A DNA stretch of 34,855 bases. Origin: Maccoyibacter sp900556645 (GTDB taxonomy: Bacteria; Bacillota; Clostridia; Lachnospirales; Lachnospiraceae). Position numbers and translations under genes: made by a program. Below, one piece after another: positions 7,750-14,160 of this stretch. A model generated the notes under the pieces. That model searched no databases and was not told the DNA's origin. It saw only the letters and a program-made list of their open reading frames with translations. Position 1 is the stretch's first letter; each line of letters begins with the position of its first letter. The stretch covers positions 1 through 34,855 of the forward strand of contig CATWDJ010000021.1 of NCBI GenBank assembly GCA_958349535.1, in the 5' to 3' direction.

Positions 7750-8655
7750 TTATGATAATGTAGCGTAAATTTTCATAATTTCTTCTCTGGTTGCCAGTAA
7801 TTCGGAAAATGCACTGGCACTTCCTGCTGAAACTCCCATTTTAAAAGCATGGCAAAAGTCCTTTTCTTCTATCCATCCTGCTAAAAATCCTGCCACCATG
7901 GAATCTCCTGCTCCCACTGCATTAATCAGGTTTCCTTTTGGAGCCGGCAGCGTATATACCTGTTGTTTCTCATCCAGAAGCACTGCTCCCTCTCCTGCCA
8001 TGGAAACCAACACGTTTTTCGCTCCCTTTTCCTGAAGCTTTCTGGCGTAAGGCACTACCTCCTCTTTTGTCTTTAATTCCACGCCAAAGATATCCCCCAG
8101 CTCGTGATTATTGGGTTTTATCAAAAACGGATGGTACTCCAAAACATTCATCAGCAAATCTCCCGTAGCATCCACCACAAACTGGATTCCTTTTCCCTCC
8201 AGTTCTGACATAATGTCACGATAAATGGAATCCGGTATGCTTTCCGGTATACTTCCTGCCAGAACCAGGATATCTCCGCTATTCAGCCTTCTCAGCTTTT
8301 CCATCAAAGCTTCCACTGCTTCTCTGCCAATCAACGGTCCTCTTCCGTTAATCTCCGTTCCGTCAAAATTCTTCATCTTTACATTGATTCTGGAGAATCC
8401 TTCTTTTAAAAAGAGTAAATCGCAGGAAAATCCAATTTCTTTGATTCTTCTCTCAATTTCCTCTCCTGAAAATCCAGCCACAAATCCCAATGCCGTATTT
8501 TCAATTCCCAGATTCCAAAGTACGGTAGAGACATTAATCCCCTTGCCTCCGGGCAACATCTGCTCTTGCTGGGTACGGTTGGTCTTTCCCAGCTGAAAGT
8601 CTTTTACAGATACAATGTAATCCAGGGATGGATTCAGGGTAACGGTATAAATCAT
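7750..8655 (-). CDS. fruK: 1-phosphofructokinase
   Basis: A 301-residue PfkB-family sugar kinase that makes fructose 1,6-bisphosphate from fructose 1-phosphate and ATP. The N-terminus MIYTVTLNPSLDY is typical of FruK. GGKGINVS, GPLIGREAVEALMEKL and VLAGSIPESIPDSIY form the substrate site, and INAVGAGDSMVAGFLAG is PfkB signature 2 with the catalytic Asp. The start at 8655 is preferred over a longer frame to 8688 because AGGAGGGAAAGG precedes it and the protein starts as the family does. First gene of the fru operon; the sigma-A promoter 36 bases upstream is covered by repeat operators. Confidence 0.95.
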   Translation of the reverse strand: MIYTVTLNPSLDYIVSVKDFQLGKTNRTQQEQMLPGGKGINVSTVLWNLGIENTALGFVAGFSGEEIERRIKEIGFSCDLLFLKEGFSRINVKMKNFDGTEINGRGPLIGREAVEALMEKLRRLNSGDILVLAGSIPESIPDSIYRDIMSELEGKGIQFVVDATGDLLMNVLEYHPFLIKPNNHELGDIFGVELKTKEEVVPYARKLQEKGAKNVLVSMAGEGAVLLDEKQQVYTLPAPKGNLINAVGAGDSMVAGFLAGWIEEKDFCHAFKMGVSAGSASAFSELLATREEIMKIYATLS

Positions 8656-8690
8656 TTTCCTTTCCCTCCTGTTCTCTCTTCTATGCACTT

Positions 8691-8719
8691 ATTATACATT
8701 CATATTCAGTCATATTCAA
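8691..8719 (-). promoter_or_regulatory. Promoter of the fruK-fruA-HPr-ptsI operon
   Basis: TTGAAT (8719-8714) and a perfect TATAAT (8696-8691) are 17 bases apart on the minus strand. Transcription would start near 8685, about 30 bases before the fruK ATG. The spacer consists almost entirely of the repeat TGAATATGA, so a bound repressor would block RNA polymerase. Confidence 0.85.
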
Positions 8720-8796
8720 TCAATTTAATTCACAATAATTCTCCCTGTTTTTGTTGCACTTTTCACAAACATTCATTTTTATTCATACCCATTCAT
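8700..8796 (-). promoter_or_regulatory. Phased direct-repeat operators of the fru operon
   Basis: Read on the minus strand there are two clusters. The proximal one has two copies of TGAATATGA, at 8718-8710 and 8708-8700, repeating every 10 bases within the promoter. The distal one has ATGAAT at 8796-8791, 8786-8781 and 8776-8771, again every 10 bases, then the weaker GTGAA at 8766-8762. Direct repeats on one helix face are the usual operator form of DeoR-family sugar repressors, so the DeoR protein encoded at 3040-3783 is the likely ligand. The 8656-8882 intergenic stretch holds only these elements, the promoter and the neighbouring terminator. Confidence 0.65.
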
Positions 8797-8827
8797 ATAT
8801 TTTTCCCCGTTTTTTATTTTTTCATAC

Positions 8828-8880
8828 AAAAAAGAGAACTTTCCGGGGTCAATGATGATGCGACCCTGAAAAGTCCTCTT
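8828..8880 (-). terminator. Terminator of the padR-HAAS-DUF4097 operon
   Basis: A long interrupted stem pairs AAGAG, ACTTT and GGGTC (8832-8850) with GACCC, AAAGT and CTCTT (8862-8880), followed on the minus strand by six T (8833-8828). It begins 3 bases after the DUF4097 stop. Confidence 0.85.
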
Positions 8881-8882
8881 TC

Positions 8883-9710
8883 TTAATTTGTATAAAGCTC
8901 GATATTTCCCACTCCACAATCTAATTCTACCCGTTTTGTGGCACCGTTATCAATGTTCTTTTTTCCTCCGAAGGAAGAATAATGATTATTATTAATCCGA
9001 ATATCTCCCACTCCGCATTGAACGGAATAGTTATATGCGTTTTCCGAATCTGTGAGGGTAATCTCCATATTTCCGACCCCACAGTCCGCTTTTAAGATTC
9101 CTGCGTCCAGCTTTTCTATTCTGGTATCTCCGGCACCGGTTTTCAATTCCACCTCTCCTGCCGTCATTTCCCCAAAATAAGCTTCTCCTGCATCTACGTT
9201 CACATCAATGGTTCCTGCTTTTAATAAGATATCCTCCCCATTGACGGTTCCTGCATTGTTCTCTATATCTATCTCCGTGAACTCCTTACCCTCCGGTATC
9301 TGTACGGTAACCACATATCCCGCATTTCCAATTTGATTTTTACGGGTATCCTTCAGCTTCAAGGTCCCCCCTTCCATAGTTGCTGTAAATTTTCCGTTAT
9401 TTTTTTCCACCAAAACTACTATCTCATTGGTACTGCTCTTTTCAAAACGAATCTCTCCATATTGAAGCTCTATCTCCAATTCCGTTACGGAATCTGCCGG
9501 AAAGCTGTCTTGCGTCTCCTGAGCATTCTTCCACTCTGTTCCGTCATATTCATAGTCGCCCCAGAAATGGTAAACTCCTTCCGTATTCTTAAGTGTTGTC
9601 CAAAATTCTCCGCTGCTGGCTCCCATGGCAAATCCCACAATACAGATAATCAAACCTGCTCCGGCAAGAATTGCCGCCAGAATCAGACATACCTTTGTAA
9701 ACTTTTTCAT
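8883..9710 (-). CDS. DUF4097-type membrane-anchored beta-helical protein
   Basis: 275 residues. One N-terminal membrane segment (about 7-32, VCLILAAILAGAGLIICIVGFAMG) acts as signal anchor. The rest is a repetitive beta-rich region with the pattern GAG/GVG every 20 or so residues (AGDTRIEKLDAG, CGVGNMEITLTDS, CGVGDIRINNNHY, CGVGNIELYTN), typical of DUF4097 (often labelled putative adhesin). The chain probably lies outside the membrane. The last three repeats each carry the motif CGVG, a feature worth noting for an extracellular protein. The ATG overlaps the stop of the upstream HAAS gene (ATGA) and AAAGGAG lies upstream. The conserved PadR-HAAS-DUF4097 arrangement suggests envelope-stress sensing or response, but the exact role is unknown. 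Confidence 0.85.
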   Translation of the reverse strand: MKKFTKVCLILAAILAGAGLIICIVGFAMGASSGEFWTTLKNTEGVYHFWGDYEYDGTEWKNAQETQDSFPADSVTELEIELQYGEIRFEKSSTNEIVVLVEKNNGKFTATMEGGTLKLKDTRKNQIGNAGYVVTVQIPEGKEFTEIDIENNAGTVNGEDILLKAGTIDVNVDAGEAYFGEMTAGEVELKTGAGDTRIEKLDAGILKADCGVGNMEITLTDSENAYNYSVQCGVGDIRINNNHYSSFGGKKNIDNGATKRVELDCGVGNIELYTN

Positions 9711-10276
9711 ACATTCTGCTCCTTTCCTGAAATCAGCTTCTTGCAAGTGTTAAAAAGCCACTGTACGACTGCCGGAAGGGCTTTTCCCCAAAGCCAGACA
9801 CATAACAGCATCAAAAGGATTCCGATGGCTGCCACAATAAAACTGGCACCGATTAAGGCTACTGTGATTGCCACTGTTCCTGCCATTCCCGAAGCAATGG
9901 CACAGCCGATAATAGCTACTGCTGCCACCAATAACCCAAAGGCTGCTGCCGAAATTCCAATCATTCCGCCAAAGACTCCGCCCAAAATTCCAAGCCATAC
10001 CGGAGATGTCACAACAGCTATTACCACAAACAGTATGATTCTTACTGTGTTATCCTCTTTTTTCTCTGTGGCTGTCTGCTGTTCTCCAAATATATCTGCC
10101 TTAATGTTGGCTGCCACCTTTTCCGGCGACTCCAGCTCCTGTATTACTTTTTGTTCATTTTCCACACCTGCATCCTCAAAATATCCTGCATAGTAGGAAA
10201 TGGCATCTGCCCTGTCCTCTACCGGAAGGTCTTTCAAAAATTCTTCCAGTCTCTCCATAAATTCTCTACGATTCAT
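9707..10276 (-). CDS. HAAS/DUF1700-domain membrane protein
   Basis: 189 residues. The N-terminal helical region (about 1-65), MNRREFMERLEEFLKDLPVEDRADAISYYAGYFEDA, is the hallmark of the HAAS/DUF1700 domain. It is followed by several hydrophobic segments (about 77-170: IILFVVIAVVTSPVWLGILGG, AAAFGLLVAAVAIIGCAIAS, VAITVALIGASFIVAAIGILL) and a short cytoplasmic tail. HAAS proteins sit beside PadR-type repressors and are thought to relay a membrane signal to them; the detail is not established. The start lies 3 bases after the PadR stop, and its stop overlaps the DUF4097 start, so the three genes are translationally coupled. Confidence 0.88.
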   Translation of the reverse strand: MNRREFMERLEEFLKDLPVEDRADAISYYAGYFEDAGVENEQKVIQELESPEKVAANIKADIFGEQQTATEKKEDNTVRIILFVVIAVVTSPVWLGILGGVFGGMIGISAAAFGLLVAAVAIIGCAIASGMAGTVAITVALIGASFIVAAIGILLMLLCVWLWGKALPAVVQWLFNTCKKLISGKEQNV

Positions 10277-10279
10277 ACT

Positions 10280-10597
10280 TTACACCTCTCCCGAAAAAAG
10301 TCTGTCAATCTCTTGGGAGTAATTTCTCCACTCCTCTTTATAAATCTCCAACTGTGCTCTTCCGGTTTCCGTAATCTTATAATATCTTCGATTCCGCCCC
10401 TGGCATTCCAGATCATGCACTTCCAGACATTGTTCTTTCTTCAGCCGCCGAAGCACCGGATACAATGTCGATTCTGAAATATCAATAGCTCGGCGTACAT
10501 CCTGTGTAATTTTATAGCCGTATGTACCATCTTCGTCTTTTGATACCACCGCCAAGACAACGGCATCTAAAAGAGCTGCACCTGTATTAAATACCAT
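10280..10597 (-). CDS. PadR-family transcriptional repressor
   Basis: 105 residues. It has the PadR winged helix: LLDAVVLAVVSKDEDGTYGYKITQDV, the recognition region ISESTLYPVLRRLKKEQCLE, and the wing GRNRRYYKITETGRAQL, followed by a short C-terminal dimer helix. The start MVFNTGAAL at 10597 has AAGGAGAG upstream. It is the first gene of the padR-HAAS-DUF4097 operon, and a perfect 13-base dyad overlies its own promoter, so autorepression is likely, perhaps relieved through the HAAS membrane protein. Confidence 0.92.
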   Translation of the reverse strand: MVFNTGAALLDAVVLAVVSKDEDGTYGYKITQDVRRAIDISESTLYPVLRRLKKEQCLEVHDLECQGRNRRYYKITETGRAQLEIYKEEWRNYSQEIDRLFSGEV

Positions 10598-10627
10598 GTA
10601 ATCTCTCCTTGCTATTTCATATCTAAT

Positions 10628-10656
10628 ACTATACATTGTATAATATTATTTGTCAA
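10628..10656 (-). promoter_or_regulatory. padR promoter with overlapping dyad
   Basis: TTGACA (10656-10651) and TATAGT (10633-10628) are 17 bases apart on the minus strand. The perfect dyad TATACAtTGTATA (10630-10642) overlaps the -10 box. PadR proteins typically bind dyads with ATAC/GTAT-type arms, so this is a good candidate operator. Confidence 0.8.
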
Positions 10657-10721
10657 GCAAAGAATTGCTACCAATATCAGGTATGAATTTCTCATCATCA
10701 CAGGTCATTATGAGGATATGC

Positions 10722-10761
10722 AAAAAAGCAAGAGACCATCCCCTTGTCTCCTGCTTTTTTA
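10722..10761. terminator. Bidirectional terminator after the DUF4143 ATPase gene
   Basis: AAAAAAGCaAGAGAC (from 10722) pairs with GTCTCcTGCTTTTTT (to 10760). Six T follow on either strand. It lies about 18 bases past the stop at 10779 and upstream of the padR promoter. The rest of 10657-10721 shows nothing else. Confidence 0.85.
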
Positions 10762-10778
10762 TTTTCATTCTATAAAAC

Positions 10779-12122
10779 TTACAAATAATATACCATATAC
10801 ACCGGAACATAGACTACATCATTTTCCGTTTTGAAATCCTTTGTATAGATAATATACTTTTCGCCAATTTTATTTCCGTATTTTTCTGAAACTCTATCCA
10901 GTGATGTATGCTTTCTGAATTCTCCTGACTTCACTTCTACCGGACATATTTTCTTCCCTTTTCGGATTAAAAAATCAATTTCTACATTATTATGAAAATC
11001 CTGTTTATCCACACGAGAATAGAAGAATAGCTTATGGTCTGCTGCAACTAATAATTGTGCCACTACATTTTCCAAAAACATTCCCTCGTTGATTCCCACT
11101 CTATCAAACATAATAGCTTTTAAGACTTCTTCCTCCAGTACGGTTCCGTCTTCAATCGCATGTGTTATTAATAACCCTGTATCTGCCATATAACACTTTA
11201 ATGTCAGACGGTCCCTGTTCAGATTGATGCCGATACTGAGATCTGTAGAATTAAAACACTGATTTACTACTTTTGATTCGCTTAACCACATAAATGAATC
11301 CTCATACTCGCGAAAGCGTGCATTTTTGTCTAATGAGGCTAAGGTAAATCGCTTTTCATGTTTTGTTAACTGTGCAGGAATTTCATCAAATATAGCCATT
11401 ACTCTTGACTCATACCCTTTCGCAAATTTTGCTATGTCTTCACGGTATAATTTTAAAATTCTCTGCTTTACTCTATTTACAGCACTTAAATTTTTTGTTT
11501 CACAATATTTTTCTACAGCTTGGGGCATACCACCGACTATCATATATACCCGAAACAGATTCATCGCTTTTCTATGCAAAGCCTCTCCCATAGCTATTCT
11601 TTTTTCAAAGCATTGCCGCATATAATCAACCAGCAGTTCTTCATCCATAGCTATTAAAAATTCTTCAAAATCCAATGGATTCAACTGTATAGAATCTTCC
11701 TCTGAAGGTATCACAATGTCTTGTATGTTTTGTTTTATACTTACCAAAGAACCTGTTTCTATATAATCATACCTTGCATCTGCAACAAGATACTTTATCA
11801 TCTGTCTGGCTCTGGGATAACGCTGCACCTCATCGAAAACAATACAGGATTTACGCCGGACTAATTGCACATTATAAAATGATTGCAGTTTTAAAAAAAA
11901 CATATCCAAATTTGTCATTTCATTTTCAAACAAATCTATGACTTCATTTTCAATATTGGCAAAATCCAAGTATATATAAGATTGATATTCCTTTTCTGCA
12001 AAATGCTTTGCAAGGTAGCTTTTTCCAACACGTCTTGCTCCCTCAATTAGCATTGCAGATTCCCCATCGGATTCCTTTTTCCATTGTAGCAGCTTATTAT
12101 ATGCCTTTCTATGCAGCTCCAT
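10779..12122 (-). CDS. AAA ATPase with DUF4143 nuclease-like C-terminal domain
   Basis: 447 residues, full length for the family. Walker A is IEGARRVGKS (about 26-35) and Walker B is CIVFDEVQRYPRARQ (about 92-106). A winged-helix-like middle follows (YMIVGGMPQAVEKY is a family hallmark), and DUF4143 at the C-terminus has EIDFLIRKGKKICPVEVKSG, which looks like a PD-(D/E)XK nuclease-fold core (Asp, then Glu-Val-Lys). The family is very common in gut anaerobes, often in many copies. Its role is not established; DNA-related or defence-related functions have been proposed. It sits alone between spoVAC and the PadR operon, with its own promoter, terminator and an upstream repeat array. A broken relative lies at 1575-1757. 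Confidence 0.9.
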   Translation of the reverse strand: MELHRKAYNKLLQWKKESDGESAMLIEGARRVGKSYLAKHFAEKEYQSYIYLDFANIENEVIDLFENEMTNLDMFFLKLQSFYNVQLVRRKSCIVFDEVQRYPRARQMIKYLVADARYDYIETGSLVSIKQNIQDIVIPSEEDSIQLNPLDFEEFLIAMDEELLVDYMRQCFEKRIAMGEALHRKAMNLFRVYMIVGGMPQAVEKYCETKNLSAVNRVKQRILKLYREDIAKFAKGYESRVMAIFDEIPAQLTKHEKRFTLASLDKNARFREYEDSFMWLSESKVVNQCFNSTDLSIGINLNRDRLTLKCYMADTGLLITHAIEDGTVLEEEVLKAIMFDRVGINEGMFLENVVAQLLVAADHKLFFYSRVDKQDFHNNVEIDFLIRKGKKICPVEVKSGEFRKHTSLDRVSEKYGNKIGEKYIIYTKDFKTENDVVYVPVYMVYYL

Positions 12123-12133
12123 TTTATCTTCCT

Positions 12134-12250
12134 TTCACGTTTTCTCAAGATATCTACGCTCTATTTTCACGTTTTCTTGAGATAATAATACTATATTATT
12201 CACGTTTTCTCAAGATAAATGTGCTCCGTTTTTCACGATTTCTCAAAACG
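12134..12250. repeat. Four 19-base direct repeats on a 32-33 base pitch
   Basis: Copies start at 12134, 12166, 12199 and 12232. The plus-strand consensus is TTCACGTTTTCTCAAGATA. Copies 1 and 3 are identical over 19 bases. Copy 2 has CTTGAG in place of CTCAAG, that is, the inner hexamer reverse-complemented. Copy 4 is degenerate (TTCACGATTTCTCAAAACG). The 13-14 base gaps are unrelated and AT-rich. The pitch is about three helical turns, so all copies face one side of the DNA, as expected of a cooperative protein-binding array. Copies 2 and 3 bracket the promoter of the ATPase gene. The gaps are far too short for CRISPR spacers. Confidence 0.85.
12185..12213 (-). promoter_or_regulatory. Promoter of the DUF4143 ATPase gene within the repeat array
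   Basis: TTGAGA (12213-12208, part of repeat copy 3) and TATTAT (12190-12185) are 17 bases apart on the minus strand. Repeat copy 2 (12166-12184) starts right after the -10 and covers the transcription start. A protein bound to the repeats would therefore control this gene. Confidence 0.5.
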
Positions 12251-12289
12251 ACTGCATATCAACATAATCCCAACAGACTAATCACTGCT

Positions 12290-12760
12290 TTAAAAGAATC
12301 CCATCATCTTTCCACCCCAATAAATCAAGCCCAACACCCAACTGGTGAATATACCGAACAAAATCACCGGTCCTGCAATGGTAAAAATCTTACACCCGAT
12401 TCCAAAAACCTGTCCCTCTTTTTTGAATTCGATTGCCGGTGCCGCCACGCCATTGGCAAATCCTGTAATTGGAACCAAGGCTCCTGCACCTCCCCATTTT
12501 GCAAAAGTAGGATAAATGTTAAATCCTGTTAGAACAATACTCAACAAAATCAACAGCATACTGCACCAGCTTCCCGCTGTTTCCTTGTCCAATCCAAAAC
12601 GGTTCATTGCCACATTCAAAATAATTTGTCCGATGACACAGATGACTCCTCCCACCAGAAAGGCTTTCGCCATATTGGCAAATAAATTATTGGTAGGTGT
12701 CACATCCTTTACATACTCGTTATAATTTTTTTGCTGTATCTGTTTTTCTTCCTCTGTCAT
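12290..12760 (-). CDS. spoVAC: Stage V sporulation protein AC
   Basis: 156 residues. SpoVAC is an inner-membrane channel protein of the spore that passes Ca-dipicolinate in sporulation and germination. Family features: a polar N-terminus (EEEKQIQQKNYNEYVKDVTP), AKAFLVGGVICVIGQII as first membrane segment, LLILLSIVLTGFNIYPTF as second, then the conserved WGGAGALVPITGFANGVAAPAIEFKKEG loop and a last membrane segment (FTIAGPVILFGIFTSWVLGLIYWGG). AGGAGG stands before the ATG. It is the last gene of the spoVAA-AB-AC operon. SpoVAD and SpoVAE, which commonly follow, are absent here; the next gene is an unrelated ATPase. Confidence 0.93.
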   Translation of the reverse strand: MTEEEKQIQQKNYNEYVKDVTPTNNLFANMAKAFLVGGVICVIGQIILNVAMNRFGLDKETAGSWCSMLLILLSIVLTGFNIYPTFAKWGGAGALVPITGFANGVAAPAIEFKKEGQVFGIGCKIFTIAGPVILFGIFTSWVLGLIYWGGKMMGFF

Positions 12761-12782
12761 ATCTTTCCTCCTAACTTCTTAT

Positions 12783-13214
12783 TTATAGCGTACTCCAATA
12801 CCCGTTCCAGAAATAGAACAGTGCACCGGACATTTTTCCAAGTGCCATTACCAGCATAACCCACTCCAAACCGATACTCAGCTTAAGACGGCGAAATATA
12901 ATCGGGAAGGTATTAAGAATCTCTGCCAAAGACACCGCAATACATCCCACAAAAATTCCGGCACAGAGACCGTACAATATCAGTATGATTTTTCCAAAGG
13001 GAACCTGAACCTCCGGGAATACCGACAGGATATTTCCCACAACACCGCCAAAAAAGATGGTAGTCTCATAGGCAAAGAGAGTTTTTGCTGTATTACTCTT
13101 TCCGATGATTCTGGGAATCACTCCTATGGCAATCAGAAAAGCAAAGGTTCCTGCGGACACTGCAAACCCTGCCATCAGTCCCACAAAAGCCACTATTACA
13201 TGACTACCCCACAT
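12783..13214 (-). CDS. spoVAB: Stage V sporulation protein AB
   Basis: 143 residues with four or five hydrophobic segments (VIVAFVGLMAGFAVSAGTFAFLIAIGVIPRI, ETTIFFGGVVGNILSVF, IILILYGLCAGIFVGCIAVSLAEILNTFPI, EWVMLVMALGKMSGALFYF). AGIFVGCIAVSLAEILNTFPI is a recognisable SpoVAB stretch. It is a membrane subunit of the SpoVA dipicolinate transport apparatus of the forespore. It overlaps the spoVAA end by 11 bases, with GGAGG about 12 bases before the ATG, so it is translationally coupled. It is followed by spoVAC after 22 bases. Confidence 0.9.
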   Translation of the reverse strand: MWGSHVIVAFVGLMAGFAVSAGTFAFLIAIGVIPRIIGKSNTAKTLFAYETTIFFGGVVGNILSVFPEVQVPFGKIILILYGLCAGIFVGCIAVSLAEILNTFPIIFRRLKLSIGLEWVMLVMALGKMSGALFYFWNGYWSTL

Positions 13215-13842
13215 CGATGCTCTTACCTCCCCTGCCGCTATTCTCTATAAATGTGGTATCCACATCCTGCTCATATTTTCGCATTTCTATCTGAATCGGC
13301 GTCGGATCATGGGTAATCTTCTTTCTTCCCACATGATTAAAGAACACCAGAATTCCAACTGCCATGCCGAGGGAATAAAACACCTCCAGCTCTGTAAATC
13401 CGTCAGTGGTAACTCCGGTCACCTGTGCGTAAAATTTCGCAAATACCTCACTTACTCCTACGTCATTGTTAAATGCCATAATGGTAAAGGCAGAACCAAA
13501 GAAAATCAAAATACACAGTACAATGGTTTTGATAATCGCCGGTGCTTTCGGCGGATTCTGTCTCGGAACATATTCAATGATAAAATCCGCTTCCCCTTCA
13601 TTCTGTATATCTACATTGGGATAATCCTCATGTATCAACTGGATAATTTTTAAGATAGAATACACCTGCAACTGATTCTTCTTTTTGCTCATACCCGTAA
13701 AAGTGTGAATCTTTTTTTGCCGCAGCTGTCTTAAAATCCCCACGTCGGTACATTCAATTTTTGCAACATCTCCCAAGGTTACATTTTTATTGTATACTAA
13801 TACATTTTTATCTATTTTAAGATAAATTTTTTGACTGCTCAT
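13204..13842 (-). CDS. spoVAA: Stage V sporulation protein AA
   Basis: 212 residues. The N-terminal soluble domain (about 1-95) starts KIYLKIDKNVLVYNKNVTLGDVAKIEC, typical of SpoVAA, and ends near FIIEYVPR. Two hydrophobic segments follow (about 100-120 IIKTIVLCILIFFGSAFTIM and 155-172 VFYSLGMAVGILVFFNHVG), with NNDVGVSEVFAKFYAQVTG between them and a charged cytoplasmic tail. It is part of the SpoVA complex of the forespore membrane. AATGGAGGATTCTT precedes the ATG. The start lies inside the end of a small upstream ORF, and a sigma-G-like promoter precedes both. Confidence 0.92.
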   Translation of the reverse strand: MSSQKIYLKIDKNVLVYNKNVTLGDVAKIECTDVGILRQLRQKKIHTFTGMSKKKNQLQVYSILKIIQLIHEDYPNVDIQNEGEADFIIEYVPRQNPPKAPAIIKTIVLCILIFFGSAFTIMAFNNDVGVSEVFAKFYAQVTGVTTDGFTELEVFYSLGMAVGILVFFNHVGRKKITHDPTPIQIEMRKYEQDVDTTFIENSGRGGKSIDVG

Positions 13843-13975
13843 AAGAATCCTCCATTACAAAAAGTGCTCCTCTGGTATCTCCCGGTTCTTTCATCTGATT
13901 ATAAAAAAAGAACACAAAAAATATGGCAACCACCGTAAGTGATATGAGGCAAATCCGATATTTTTTCCGATTCAT
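13817..13975 (-). CDS. Small one-pass membrane protein leading the spoVA operon
   Basis: A 52-residue ORF that reads MNRKKYRICLISLTVV, then a hydrophobic stretch to about residue 25 (AIFFVFFFYN), then a polar tail ending SKNLS. GGAG lies seven bases before the ATG. It overlaps the start of spoVAA by 26 bases in another frame and sits 26 bases after the sigma-G-like -10 box, so it would be the first translated gene of the operon. I do not recognise a family. It could be a forespore membrane peptide or a leader that couples translation to spoVAA. Good ribosome site, position and one clear membrane segment support a real gene. Confidence 0.6.
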   Translation of the reverse strand: MNRKKYRICLISLTVVAIFFVFFFYNQMKEPGDTRGALFVMEDSYEQSKNLS

Positions 13976-14000
13976 AGCATCACTCCTTTTTCTTTGCCCT

Positions 14001-14029
14001 TAGTATGACTTCTTTTTCCCAAAATATTC
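14001..14029 (-). promoter_or_regulatory. Sigma-G-type promoter of the spoVA operon
   Basis: GAATA (14029-14025) and CATACTA (14007-14001) are 17 bases apart on the minus strand. Both match the known sigma-G pattern (GNATR, about 17-18 bases, CATNNTA) without a mismatch. SpoVA operons of other spore formers are read by sigma-G in the forespore. Confidence 0.8.
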
Positions 14030-14052
14030 TCAAAATTTATGAAAATAAAAGA

Positions 14053-14081
14053 TTGACAAACCACGGCTTCACGCTTATGTT
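14053..14081 (+). promoter_or_regulatory. Promoter of the threonine/serine exporter genes
   Basis: TTGACA (14053-14058) and TATGTT (14076-14081) are 17 bases apart. A perfect TATAAT also starts at 14081, but with a 22-base spacer. The promoter diverges from the spoVA operon. Confidence 0.55.
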
Positions 14082-14160
14082 ATAATTATCTGCGGTGTGG
14101 GCTGTAAACATTTATACCCCTGCACCTGTGAATATATCGCAACTAAGAGAGGTTTATTCT

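Noticed and set aside
12134..12250. CRISPR-like repeat array
   Set aside because: Repeats are 19 bases with 13-14 base gaps, the last copy is degenerate and no cas genes are near; the array overlaps a promoter, which fits protein-binding sites better.
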